Of a stretch of 64,000 nucleotides of DNA, positions 21,903 through 33,347 are shown in pieces. Made by a program: the position numbers and the translations under genes. Each line of letters begins with the position of its first letter. The first letter of the stretch is position 1. The notes beneath the pieces are model-generated. The model saw only the letters and a list, made by a program, of their open reading frames with translations. It was not told where the DNA came from and did not search any database. Source of the DNA: Adiantum capillus-veneris (Eukaryota > Streptophyta > Polypodiopsida > Polypodiales > Pteridaceae); NCBI GenBank assembly GCA_014529385.2, contig CM043958.1:126868817-126932816 (forward strand), read 5' to 3'.

Positions 21903-23520
21903 TGTCATAAAACTTAATATATAACCAACCCAAATTATTTTCTCATATTAAACTGATCACTTAATGTGGGAGAATAAACAGGAACAAAGGTTAAGATATT
22001 GAGATGTGCTTATAGATCTATCTCAACACGGGGCCAATGGTAAAGGGGCCCAAATGAGAGATGGTCTATCAAAGAGCAAGGCTAACCAATGGAGCATAAG
22101 ACCTTAGGGTTAGCTTCATTGAAGACCTCCAATAGTTAGTGTAAAAGTCCTTTGACCTTAGGTAAGCTAGAGCTGAGCTTGAGGTGGGAACCCGGCCCAA
22201 GCTTGAGGTGCTTGAGGTGGGAACCCGGCCCAAGCTTAAGGTGTATGAGGTGTTTGATGGTTGTGATGCTTGAGATGCTTGAGGTGCTTGCGGTGCTTGT
22301 CATGCTTGAGATGCTAGGGTTGCACTTGAGGTGAGAACCTAGCCCAAGCTTAAAGTGCTTAAGGATCAAGCTTGTGGTGTGAACTGGGCCTATGCATGAG
22401 GGGCTTGAGGTGTCAAAAGGTCAAGATTCAATCCCTACAAGGAGGGGGAGAGCCCTACAAGAGGGGGGATGAGAGAGAACACCCACACACTCACACAAGG
22501 CATGCATGGTACAAAGAAAGCAAAAGGGACACTTGTCAAGTTCCTCCTCATGTTGCCCTCATGGTGTGCCTGGAGCCTATTGGTTGGCCACCCAAGGGGT
22601 CCAATGATAATTTAGGAGATTTAATTAATTTATTTTGCATTTATCAAGTCCTGTCTCTCAAAGGGGAAAGGGGGACACTTGTCCCAAGGCTACCCATGTT
22701 GCTTGTAATGCCTCATGCTTGTGATTGGCTAGGCATGGAGGGGTCCAATGAGCTTCAAGCATGAGCTATAAGGGGGGGTCGACCCAAGAAAACTAGGGGG
22801 TTTCTTAGGGGGTATACTCACCCACACACACTCACAAACACTCTCATTGGTGCTATGCAAAGTGCAAGAGCTCCATCTCCGTCTCCAAGCTCCTTGAGAA
22901 GTTGAGAGCCTACACCAGCACTCTTGGCTATGGAGTGCAAATCCAACCAAGAGCCATGCTTCAATGCTTGAGCTTGCTATCTTATCCATCTTCATTACTA
23001 TGCTATTATGTATGCTAGCAAGAAGAGTTTTATGATAAGTGAGGAACTAATCCTTTCTTCTATGAAATGTTTCTTCTTCCTCTTCCCTACCCTCATTCCT
23101 TGCTAACTCTCTCCACCTTCGAAGGTGTTTGAGGTCTTGGGACTGAGGCTTGGGATAGTTAAATATTTCTTCAAGTTTATGTTATGCTTGTGATGCATGA
23201 AGCTCTCCATCTTCATTGCATCACCTAGGTCACAAGGAACACAAAGATTGTATTGTAACGAGCCTCTTTTAATGGGAGAAATCATAATACAAATGCCTAT
23301 TGGAGGGGGAACCGGCTCCACAAAAATCTGGTCCTCAACTGTTGACATGTTCTTTAAATTCTCTCTCTTGCAAAAATATTGTTCATGCCAAGTTATCTAA
23401 TTGCTATGATTATGTTGTTATCTTCAATTATGTTCACCCGCTATGCTCACAAAGTCATTTCTCAAAAGTACTCTCATTAATTTCCGCTACTCTCAAGTTA
23501 AATAGGCCAATTCCATTACA
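21903..23520 (+). mobile_element. E2 3' LTR, complete (1,618 bp)
   Basis: Starts TGTCATAAAAC after the polypurine tract and ends ...CCAATTCCATTACA, followed by GTTTA. It contains a GAGGTGGGAACCCGGCCCAA minisatellite with 33-bp spacing (22,181 and 22,214) and more CTTGAG-type units to about 22,400. Two GACACTTGTC (22,528, 22,674) plus ATTGG/CCAAT pairs (22,579/22,601 and 22,724/22,745) follow. Related to, but distinct from, the E1 LTR. Confidence 0.88.
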
Positions 23521-23525
23521 GTTTA
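23521..23525. repeat. Right target-site duplication of E2 (GTTTA)
   Basis: Identical to 4,328-4,332; see E2. Confidence 0.8.
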
Positions 23526-24663
23526 CGCATATTGCAAGGTTATCTATTATGAATGAAAATGTTTCATTGTTTGTACCTAGATGTGATTATGTTTCACAGT
23601 CTATTATGGTTCAAACCTTTTAACAAGGCTTGCAAATGATTGAAGTGGAAAGTATTTAGTTTCCATTTAGAACTATTTACACTCCTATTTCATGTGTGCT
23701 ACGAGCATCACATAAGTATTGGCAAGTATGATCATGGATATGCAGGTTGAAACCTTTTTTTGCTAAATGCATGCACACTAGGTTTTATGGTCCCTAGTGT
23801 TTAGCAAAGGCCGATTTGGAGCGGCATGCACATTCATGACGTAGATCTAACAATCACCCATAGAGGTCATGGCTCGGTTTGAGTGCTTGTGGATCTTTCA
23901 AGTTAAGTCATGGCTCGGTTTGAGTGCTTGTGGATCTTTCAAGTTAACCAAGATGGTTATTCATAACATGATTGTTGTTTACTTAGCAATGTCATAAGGC
24001 ATTGTGATCGTTGTTTACTAGTCACTTTCGAAGATTGTCTGTAAACGGTGGGGGAAAACACCTCAGTACTGTCCTTTATCCAAGGAGGATAGGCAAATTA
24101 CAAGTGTAATCTTGTGTTAAAGGATATGCAAATCACGTATGTTAGCACCAAGCAATCCAATTAGAAAGCATCTATCTTTGATTGGAGTTTGATTACCATA
24201 AGGTAAAGCATGTTTACGACTAGGTTTAGTCTCTTCATGTGTACGTCGGGTTCTCAACCTTGAACACTAGCTAGGGTGGGGTTGTTTACTGATGAAACTT
24301 GATAACAAGTCAAGGACTTATACTTTGTTGATGAGTTACATCAGCCAGTTACTTTCATGAAAAGTGAAAAGAGGTACTCTTTGGGGTACATCTTTGTTGT
24401 GATAACTCATTTAGCATGCTCATGTGGGTTCTAAAAGGAGTCTACCCGCTATGATGGATATAAGCCGGTTCCGCAAGACGGTTGCAAAGGGACAACAATG
24501 TGGAAAGTCAAGATGTTTTTCTTGGTTTCATTGAACCTCCTACTGCCGATCAAATGAATAGTTGGATCCATGAAGGATGCCATTGTGGAAAACATTAGTG
24601 TTCTTATGAAGATACAACCACTTTTGTTTTTGAGGACAAAAATGCTTCTCCCCAAGGGGGGAG
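23526..24663 (+). mobile_element. E4: tail of a further Ty3/gypsy element
   Basis: No long frame survives. The 3' end nevertheless has the gypsy layout also seen in E1 and E2: GTCTACCCGCTATG at about 24,440, a FEDKNASPQGG-like reading at about 24,628, the polypurine tract AAGGGGGGAG (24,654-24,663), and then TAATGTCATG. E2 inserted into this element or its vicinity, because 4,101-4,327 and 23,526 onward are continuous once E2 is removed. Assignment rests on the terminal signals only. Confidence 0.45.
23866..23947. repeat. Two tandem copies of a 41-bp unit
   Basis: A unit opening GTCATGGCTCGGTTTGAG is repeated head to tail at 23,866 and 23,907 inside the E4 remnant. Confidence 0.85.
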
Positions 24664-24666
24664 TAA

Positions 24667-24890
24667 TGTCATGCCAAGGGCAACAACCCTAGAGGTCAAG
24701 GACTAGGCCAAGGGCCGGCTACCAGTGGGAAGGGATACTAGGACCAGGTGGCTAATAAGGGAGGTTGGGTGGATAATTTAGACATGGCAGTCCTAGGGAT
24801 TTACAACATGCTTGTATTTGAGTAAAGCATGCTTGTATTTGACTGGCTATAGTCCATCATGCCTAAAGTGGGTGACCTCCCTCTTGCTCC
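24667..24890 (+). mobile_element. E4 3' LTR start (end not determined)
   Basis: TGTCATGCC follows the E4 polypurine tract, matching the TGTCAT start of the E1 and E2 LTRs. It includes a repeated GCATGCTTGTATTTGA (about 24,808 and 24,827). The right end is unknown. Confidence 0.35.
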
Positions 24891-24892
24891 CC

Positions 24893-24948
24893 CGCCCCCC
24901 CCCCCCAAAAAAAAAACTTTCTCTCTTTAACTTTTTTTTCCCTCTAAA

Positions 24949-25013
<65 letters not shown>
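24893..25013. repeat. Poly-C/poly-A tract and (CT)n microsatellite
   Basis: A run of C with one break leads into poly-A, then a T-rich linker and about 62 bp of (CT)n at 24,952-25,013. Confidence 0.95.
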
Positions 25014-25015
<2 letters not shown>

Positions 25016-25020
25016 GAGAG

Positions 25021-26300
25021 CACAGGAAGGCCCTTGCAAGTTTCTCACAATTTCTTGACCTTGTTTTTAAACAATTGAAAACTAATAGAGTTTCTATTTT
25101 TGAAATAGAAAGCTAGACTTTGATTAGGGATGATCTTGGCAAGCACTCATTCCTATTAGCTTTTAAAGATTGTGCTATTTCTTCATAATCTAGTGTGTTT
25201 TTTGAAGAGATGATCACATTCATTTCCATGAAGAAGGGCAAAATACCCAAAAACAGGTAAAAATGATCATCAAATATCAGCCTTGACTTTATAGCTCTCT
25301 CTATCTCTACATGCCGTGAGAGGATATGAATGTGTGCCAAGAGCTACAAAATTGCTAGAAAGCAAGATTGAAAGGCCATCTAATGGTGGAAATTAACACT
25401 AACTATTCCCTATTGATGTTATTGCTACAACTTAGAGGGTCATCCATTCCAATAATGTTCTTATACATGTGTGCTTAACTACAAGATTTCTACAAATTGT
25501 TCTAGCCATCTAGACCCCAAAACCTGGAGGTGTCAGGGAACCTCCAATCTAGCCAATTGATGCAAGCCTTGCAGCACGACACCACTTATAGCCCACAAGC
25601 TGGGCTCACCCTAACAACTATGTAAATGTGGGAGCTCAATTTTTTTGTCTTCTCTTGGTGCCAACTTGGTCCACTTTATCAGCTCCGAGGTTGAAGTTGT
25701 TTGTGGGTTCAACTTAACCCTTTTACTAGCTTAGATGTTGAGCTTGTCCACAAGCTCATGTTAGCATAATGGCCAAGTTACCAATCAAACAACCACTAAC
25801 CCATCTACTAAATCTATTCTTCCCTTTCTATATAATAAGGAGTCAATGAGGAGTCATATGCTAAATCTATTCTTCCCTTTCTATATAATAAGGAGTCAGT
25901 GAGACATTGCTCACTATTGGGACTCCACCAAATGATCTTCTTCCTCTTTTCATCTCCTTCCTCACCACCCATGCACATGCATACACATGTGCATGCTCTC
26001 ACACCGTACAGTCACAACCAATATGAAAGAGCTCACTTTGGCACAAGGATCTCATTGTAGAGAGATCTCACTTTGTGGCATGTGAGCATTGGTGCCTTCA
26101 CAATTAGACGGTCATTTTGAAGCTCACCAATAGAGATCGGTGAAGGTGAGATCACTCAAATATAGAGTATATTGGAGTAGAAGAGCATTACACAACATTA
26201 TTGTCCTTACTCTTTAAGTCCTCTTCATCCAAAGTCTGTGGGACCAATCACCTTGGGATTGACTACCCAAGAAGATGAGAGTGAGGAGCAACAACGAGGT
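25021..26300. other. No gene seen; one tandem duplication
   Basis: No domain or convincing frame on either strand. A 53-bp unit starting CTAAATCTATTCTTCCC is duplicated at 25,808-25,860 and 25,861-25,913. Origin unknown. Confidence 0.6.
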
Positions 26301-26422
<122 letters not shown>

Positions 26423-26839
26423 AGATTGCTAGAGTTTGAAAATTTAGTGACTTGCCCAGTTGATAAACACCGTACTGCTAAGGGTCACAAATCTAGTGAG
26501 ATGCCCCTAGAATCTATGAGTTGAATACTCATGTCGCATGTGGTGTGAGAATGGTTACTGGAGAGGAAACCAAAATTACCTAGTATGGTAGTTGCCACTA
26601 AATGTTGTGCTTCAATGTGTAGAAATAGTAGAGTACATGGAAGGTGGTGTTGCAACATCGACCCGTTCCATTCTATTGTTGGTGTTGCACTCTTTTACCA
26701 CAATTGAGGAATACAAAATTTGAGCCATTTTGATGACCTTCTCAAAATCTAATTTAGGAGAATCATCTCATATGTTAGCATTGGAGTACTAGATGCCTTC
26801 CCCCCTACATATTGAAATGATGTAAGAAATTATGTATAA

Positions 26840-27600
26840 TGCTTGAGAGAACTCAAGAATGCCCTTTGATGTGTCACATTTGATATACATGCCCAGAAAG
26901 TGACTAGCTTCTCCCAAATTCTTCATGGCAAAAAGCTAACCTAACATTTGCTTTAAATTCGAAATCTCATGAGAGTTCTTCCCAATGATAAGCATGTTGT
27001 CAACATATAGCACAAGAAGAATGAGTGATCCATCATTGAGATTCTTCATGTACAAGTATTGGTCCTCTTGACTCCTTTTATATCCATGAGACTATATAAA
27101 TGTATTGAACTTTTGATACCATTTATTGGATCATTGTTTTAAGCCATAAAGTGCTTTTCTGAGTCTACATACTAATTATTCTTTGTTTGGCTTAACAAGC
27201 ACTTCAAGTTGTTGCATGTATTGGGGATCATCCTAAAGAAAATCTATCTTCACATTCATTTGGACCAACTCCAAGTCTACAATTTCAAGAACCATACCAA
27301 AAGTAGTCATCTTAACCACACGTGAAAAAATTTCAAAGTCTATACCTTTAATATTTAGCAACTAATCTTGCCTTATACTTAGGCTTCGAAACTCCCAATG
27401 TAAAATTCTTCTTATAAACCCATTTCCAAGGTAATGCTTTCTTTCCCTTAGGAAATCTAACCAATTTCCAAGTCTCATTATTACAATCAAGTCATACTTA
27501 GATTGCATAGCTTGCTCCCACTACAGTTTATCATCCATCTCCATGGATTCTTGGAATCAAGACGGTTCTCCGTGGTCACTTAGCATAAAACCTAGCTCAA
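26840..27600 (-). pseudogene. Copia-2 reverse transcriptase (degenerate)
   Basis: The minus strand gives MKNLGEASHFLGMYIK at 26,926-26,842 (the copia MKDLGEA..LGM motif). LVLYVDNMLIIG is near 27,030-26,979, where the YVDD active site reads YVDN, so the last catalytic Asp is lost. A WEQAMQSKY segment near 27,500 marks the RT start. Stops and frameshifts occur throughout. Identity is clear; activity is excluded. Confidence 0.75.
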
Positions 27601-27659
27601 ACCATCTCAATCCCTGACTATTGCTCTTTGCTCTGTCTAGAGCATTGCTAGTCAAAGGC

Positions 27660-28310
27660 TCCTCACTAGACTTCTAAATTCTTATCGATTCTAAGGTAGC
27701 ATCCTCAAATATGACTCTTTTGTGCTCAAACCCTTTGAAAGTATTCTTACATATCTTTGATTAATTAAAGATCACATACAAACTACAAATAGTTTTACAA
27801 GATTTCGAGTGCTAGTGATGATAGCCCATCTCTCCATTTGCACCATCTCCAAGAAAGATGCATTTGTGTGACTTTGGTTCAAGCTTGTTTCTAAGCTCCT
27901 TTGGAAAATTAGCATATGCCTTGAAATGAAAGACACATAAATGATCATACTGTGGTTTTTTGCCTGACCACAACTCCTTTGGTAGAATTTTGTAATTCAA
28001 TGGCATACTAGGTGATCATATGTTAATGATATGAACCATTATCAAAACAACCCAAAAGCCTTGTGTTAAATTTTCCATGGAAAGCATAGCTATAACATGA
28101 TCCTAAATCATGTGATTCATATGCTTAGCTACTCCATTTTGGGTAGGTGTGCATGGCATAGTAAACTGCCACTAAATCCCTCTCTTCACACAAAAGTCTA
28201 TCACAGATTCCTCACCATTATCAATATTCAAGCCCTTAAGATTTTTGCCTAATTGATTCTCAACAAACACAAGGAACTTCTAAAACGTAGAGAATACCTT
28301 ATCTTTATGT
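27660..28310 (-). pseudogene. Copia-2 integrase C-terminal part (degenerate)
   Basis: The frame at 28,006-27,812 contains LPKELWSGKKPQYDHLCVF and, further on, LEPKSHKCIFLGDGANGEMGY. These are the conserved region after the integrase core of copia elements (ELW.GKKP..HL.VFG, K..KCIFLGY). Flanking sequence up to about 28,310 shows further degraded integrase. It lies between the protease and RT pieces in the right order. Confidence 0.75.
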
Positions 28311-28850
28311 TTCAAAGGGTAAAACCAACCTTCCAAGTAGAGTAAACCCCACCTTTTGAGTAAATTTCATTTGCAAAGGACTACATATGTCACTATATAC
28401 AAGTTCAAGTGGCTCAACACACCTTCTATTCAATGGCAAATGAATAGTTCTAGTTTTCTTGCTATAAATACAATGTTCACAAATACAAAAACCACTAAAT
28501 TCAACACTAATAAAAAGAAAAATGTGCTAGAGTTATCATTTCCTTCTGGCTCATTTGGCCTAGTTGACTATGCCACAACTTAGTGGATAGCTTGGCTACA
28601 AAAATTAAGTTGTATTTTACAAAAGACACATGCATGGAGTACAATGTACCATGATTTTTACCTTTGAGGATTACATGATTTTCCTTCTTGACAATTCAAG
28701 AACTGTTCCCAAACATAGTTGTGTATGCCCAGTCATCTAGCTGTCCAACATAGATTAAACTCTTAGCTAACTCAAACATGTCTAACATTCTTTAGTGTAA
28801 ATACCATGCCACTTGGAAGTACTAGCTTTATGTCTCTAATTCTGATAATC

Positions 28851-29168
28851 TCAATTGCATGAGAATCGCCCAATTTGACTATACCCTACGAGCCCTTCGC
28901 ATAAGAGTAAAGCCATCTCTCTATGCATGATAACATGGAAACTTGCACCAGAATCTCTCATCCAGTGATGTGCATAACTAACATCTTGTGTAACAATGGA
29001 GTTTGCAGTGAAATTTGAGGTTAAAATCAAGATTTCTGAGGGATGAGTCATTTTAGAAATGTCATAAGTCTTAGGAGACTCTACAACATTGATTTCCTCA
29101 AGCTTAGTATGGCCCTTTGTATCATTGTTAGACTTCTTAGTTTCTTTAAACTTCTTGTCTCTATGCAA
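28851..29168 (-). pseudogene. Copia-2 protease region
   Basis: Contains YAHHWMRDSGASFHVIMHRE, the copia aspartic protease site with DSGAS intact. It is preceded by a Lys-rich linker and followed by a frame that decays within about 25 residues. The zinc knuckle that should lie upstream (to the right) is not recognisable. Confidence 0.75.
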
Positions 29169-30006
29169 TACAACAATCCTTTTTCACATGCCCTTTTTTA
29201 TGGAAATGGCAGCACTCAACATTGTGCATGGGACTATGAGACTTACTATGAGAGTCCTTTTGATCCTAAACTTGGCATGATCATGAGTGCAACCTCTCTC
29301 TTTGTGAAATTGTGCAGCATAAACATCACCACTCTTGGTAGGCTCAAGAGATTTTCTACAAGTCTCCTCATTGAGAAAACTACCACTACTTTATTTTACA
29401 CCAACGTGTTTTTAGGTGCATTGTTACTTATGGCTATGCAAAAATTATCCCCCAAAGAAAGTAGAGAGCATAACAAGAAGATAGACTTAACATCTTCCTC
29501 AAATTGAGTCATTGAGACATGTTAGCAGATTGACTGAACGGGTGCCCACTTGACTGGACATGTAGTCAGAGACCACATTTGTGCTCTATCATTTTTTTGA
29601 GCTAGTGTAGCTACACTATGTGTGAATCTTGATTCCAGAGTAGCAAGTCGATTCCTTGAGTTGTAATTATCTCATGACATTTGTGAACGTCAATGTGAGT
29701 CTTGGCCGGCCATTAACCATTTAAAAAGCCCTAGGTATAAAGGTCAATAAACTTAATGTGAAAGGGGATTATCTTTTGGAAGAAGAAAAGAGCTATCTTG
29801 TACGTACGCTTAAGCCCCTACGAAGCTTCAACTTGTAATCAACTTTTCTAATGATTGGGTGATTAGATTTCAATTCTGAAACTTGCATTGTGTTCCTCTC
29901 TCTTTTCTCTTTCATTCAAGTGTAAGGATTTTTAGTTTTGTTGAGGTTCACGACTATGCGTTAGTGAGCCTAATCTTCATATTTGAGTGCTTAAATCACT
30001 ATTTTG

Positions 30007-30078
30007 TGACCATAGGAGAGTGTTCCTAATCATAGGGTGTTTTGACCATAGGAGAGTGTTTCTAACCATAGGGCGTCC
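30007..30078. repeat. Two tandem copies of a 36-bp unit in B LTR
   Basis: TGACCATAGGAGAGTGTT starts each unit, at 30,007 and 30,043, with a few substitutions between copies. Confidence 0.85.
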
Positions 30079-30429
30079 TTTCTGGTGGATAGTTTTGTTG
30101 CAATTTTTAGGACCTTTTTAATGATGGATCGTGATTTTGGTATCTTGTTGGATGGCGACCATACTTGGTAGGATAGTGCCCCTAGTGTCTTAGACCTCCT
30201 CCTAAAGTTTTGTTGCATTTTGAGTCCGTTCGAGTACTAAAATGACATGATGACCTAGAGCGGTGAGAAAGAACATAGGCAAATTTCATGATCATTGAGA
30301 GGTGGTTTTCTTGTTGAGTTGGTGTGTTTGCTTGTTAGGTTCACTTCTTGAGATTGACAACCTCAAAGAGTCCCCATATCCCATCCAAGTCACTTCCCTA
30401 AGTATTGACATTATGTTAGTGCCAAATAG

Positions 30430-30434
30430 CTATA
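30430..30434. repeat. Left target-site duplication of element A (CTATA)
   Basis: CTATA precedes the A LTR; CTATG follows its 3' LTR at 48,305-48,309. Four of five bases match, consistent with an old insertion. Confidence 0.6.
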
Positions 30435-31357
30435 TGTTAGCAACAAGCTAACACGGATACCATTTTTCAGAGCTCTCATGTAAAAACACTTATTATTTTT
30501 TATAAATCGGGAATATTGTAACTTCTATTTTTGGGATAAACCTTATAATAGTTGAGCCGGGGCTACAACCTTCTACATTGTATCAACCTGTCATTACATG
30601 TCTTTAGTTAGAGCTCCCAAATTATTAGTTTTGACAACCAAAAACCTTGGCTAAGGTATAAAAGCCAAAATTTTAAAGTTATTTGTAAGTTTTGTATAAT
30701 GAAATACACAGCGTGAGCTAGTGGCGTTCACTTCTCTCCTTCTCGCGCTTCCTACTCCCTCCCCGGTTGTCACATTGCAGGCGTATTTGTTGCATTGCAA
30801 TCGCAGGTAAGAGCTCTACGCATTGACGTAAACACTTCACAGTATTTCGTAGCTTTTGACGTTGCTGACCTGCGGTCTAATTTCATCATAAGTAGAAATT
30901 TACACTTCAAAATAAAAAACTAAGCATAGGTGGGGTATTGGGGCATCATTGCTAAGCGTTTAGGTGCATTCTGGGGAAAAAGCAACTAGGCCAAAAATCC
31001 ACTGCTGTTAATAATGTAATTTTGACACTTGACCTAAAGTGGGATTTGAGACCATAAGCATGTGTGCTTAGGTCTTATAAACATGTTCTAGAAGTTTCGT
31101 TACGTTTGGATGTCATTATTTGATGCTATAACGGATGTGATTTGTTTGTTGATGAGCGATTGGCTTTTGGTGATTTTAGTCACTTGAGTGTAGCTTGAGT
31201 TAAATGCGAGTTGTTTGTTTTTTTTCGAGAGATTGACAACCCCTTGTAGCCTCTATGCACTAGTTGAGTCAGCTTCGTCCCATGGATTGATAATTTAATC
31301 GTGGTTCTCGCTAAAACTACAATAAGATAGGATAATGACGTAGACACGCGTCCCACA
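30435..31357 (+). mobile_element. Element A 5' LTR (923 bp)
   Basis: Starts TGTTAGCAACAAGCTAACA (itself an inverted repeat) and ends TCCCACA. TATAAAAG is at 30,657-30,664, followed by a pyrimidine-rich stretch. Aligns along its length with 47,381-48,304. Confidence 0.88.
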
Positions 31358-31359
31358 TT

Positions 31360-31377
31360 TGGCGTCGCTGATGGGGA
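31360..31377 (+). promoter_or_regulatory. Element A primer-binding site, tRNA-Asp-like
   Basis: TGGCGTCGCTGATGGGGA, two bases after the LTR, resembles the TGGCGCCGTTGCCGGGGA primer site common in plant Athila/Tat-type gypsy elements, with four mismatches. The tRNA assignment is from memory of that family. Confidence 0.6.
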
Positions 31378-31922
31378 TCGAAGATACCTAAACTAGGGAA
31401 AAACATGAGCGTCTTGTGAAGTTATCCTTGAACTTCCTCTACGATCTCATAGAGTAAAAACTTTCTTTTTAGAAACCGCATAGCTTAAGATTGTCGTCTT
31501 TTGTTGTGTAGAGGTAGCTTGGAAGTAATCGTACTTGTCAAGTGCCTTTAGGATTGTAAAATTGTAGAGCTAGATTAGGATTTTGAGAATGATTGATAGA
31601 CGAGACAAGTTTTAAGATCAATGCTCAGAAAACCATAAAAAACAAGAAAACGAGTGTTTGGACACTTTCCAGAACCCCATTGCATGAGAACCTAGAAGTA
31701 GGGTAAGTAGGATCCAAGGTGGATTTCAGAACATTGCTCTCTCCAAAAGAATCATTGTCAGTTGTATTTGAAGTTGCATAATTTTAGGTCTACGGCTAGA
31801 AATAGCATGAAAAGACTCCAAACCACTCAATCCAATTGGAGAGTATGCTTAAAAGGTGTATGAATCACTGGATAAGTTCAAGGACACTTTGAGGTAAAAA
31901 TTTCAAGAGTTTGCAAAAACTC

Positions 31923-32930
31923 ATATTATTTACTTTTTCTTGACATTTTAGGCCAAATTAAGTTATGACTTGATTCTTAGGCTTAAAATAACTCTTGAAA
32001 AGACTGTCCATGAAAAAAGTACAAAAACTTGTTCATTTCAAGCCTGAAGTAAATAATCACGATTATTTACTTTCAGCTCAAATTTGACCAAGGTTGATAC
32101 CAGTGACTCATTGCATGTGTACAAACAACTTTTGTAAAGGCACATTGGATTTGGATCACCAAACTAGCAAAAAACTGGGCAAAAACTAAAGTTTGTACTG
32201 ACTTTCTGAAACTTGAGCGTAAATTGGGAAAAAATAGTCCAAACTTGATGAAATTTGATTCATAGGCTTATATTGATGTGATAATCATGTGTACATGCTC
32301 AGTTGACCAAAAAGATGCAAAACTTTATCAGTTGTAAATAATTACGATTATTTATATCTATCCCATTTTTTAAATTTTTTTACTAAGTTAGCATACCACT
32401 AGTTTTACCATGTTGTAATAAGCCCACAAACCAAATTTGGTAAGATTTGGATCATTGGATTGAAAATTTTGACCAAATTTGCAAAGTTAGTCTGCGGGCA
32501 CGAAACTGATGACCATTTGACCAAAAATAGCCGAAACTTGATGAAACTTGGCTAGAGACCTTAAGTTGAAGTGCTTAATAGATCTGTGTCAAGGTTGGGA
32601 CAAAAACTTGCAAAAAAATAACTAGAGTAAATAATCGCGATTATTTACATCTGCTTCAAAAATTGACAATCTTGCACATTTGAGTATACCACAAGGTCAA
32701 GTATATCAAGTAGACCACACAAATCAATTTTGGTGAAATTTGGATCAGAAAAGTGAGACTTAAGCCAGATTCTTGAAATTAGAGTCTGTGGAACAGTTGA
32801 AAAACTTGAACAAATTTTGTCCAAACTTGTTGAAACTTGTCCAAGGACTTAACAGGTTGTATACTTGGCAAACCAAGCCAAAAAGTGCAAAAAATTGACA
32901 AAAGTAAATAATCATGATTTTTTACTACTT
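31923..32930 (+). repeat. Element A leader array, period about 285 bp, with palindromes
   Basis: Four units carry palindromes with arms AGTAAATAATC / GATTATTTACT around a 2-nt centre. They lie at 32,048-32,071, 32,334-32,355, 32,626-32,649 (a perfect 22-bp palindrome within) and 32,903-32,926. Steps are 286, 292 and 277 bp; a half-site lies at 31,923. Between them, phrases such as CCAAACTTGATGAAA and TTTGGATCA recur once per unit. No protein-coding frame runs through. Confidence 0.85.
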
Positions 32931-33281
32931 CTACACAGAGCGAACAATTTTGACTTTTGAACTTGTACAATGTTATACCCGCATAATACAAAGCCACCGG
33001 GCAATTTTGGGTTCAATCGGATCCAAATTGGTACATGTTCGGTCAGTTTCCAGGTTGTAGATTAATCCTTTGATTTTTGCCAAAGTCGAGTTTGAAAATC
33101 TCAACTGCTGACTAAATTAGCTCAATTTGAAGTGATACACATAGACCAATCACAATAGCTAGAAAAAACTATACGGTCTTGGTGAAAGAATAGCTAACTT
33201 GATCAAATTTGTACACGAGTCAGGTTGCAGACGAGGAATCAGTAACTTGATAGAAAGTGAAATCCAGTCAAGTGGAAGAAA

Positions 33282-33329
33282 ATGACAACAAGTCAATCCA
33301 AAGGTAAGTACTCTATCCAGGGCTGGCTT
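33282..33329 (+). pseudogene. Possible start of element A internal reading frame
   Basis: An ATG (MTTSQSKGKYSIQGW) lies just after the leader array, where a gag-type frame would begin. E3 sequence interrupts it near 33,330. Only position supports this call. Confidence 0.25.
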
Positions 33330-33347
33330 CACAAGTCTTTATGAACC

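Larger units (their letters stand above)
4333..23520 (+). mobile_element. E2: older Ty3/gypsy chromovirus, host of nested insertions
   Basis: E2 is defined by a partial 5' LTR (4,333-5,209), a pol remnant from RNase H to the stop codon (20,041-21,568), a polypurine tract and a complete 3' LTR (21,903-23,520). A perfect GTTTA duplication lies outside both LTRs. Element X sits in its 5' LTR and element E1 in its RNase H coding region. The missing middle (rest of the 5' LTR, PBS, gag, protease, RT) fits one deletion at 11,640/11,641. The two LTR copies differ at scattered positions and small indels, so E2 is clearly older than E1. Confidence 0.8.
26780..29514 (-). mobile_element. Copia-2: decayed Ty1/copia element, minus strand
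   Basis: Reading from right to left, protease, integrase and RT pieces appear in copia order: protease 29,168-28,851, integrase about 28,310-27,660, RT 27,600-26,840. The right side is cut by the start of element B's LTR at 29,520, so B inserted into copia-2. No LTR of copia-2 is recognised. Confidence 0.75.
29520..30434 (+). mobile_element. Element B 5' LTR, left part
   Basis: Begins TGTTAGCAGATTG, like the A LTR start TGTTAGCAACAAG, and has a TATAAAGG box at 29,736-29,743. It is split by element A; the remainder is 48,305-48,341, ending CCCACTAACA just before a PBS. Start and end form a 6-bp inverted terminus (TGTTAG/CTAACA). The rejoined length (about 950 bp) is close to the 923 bp of A. 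No B 3' LTR was found in the window. Confidence 0.6.
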
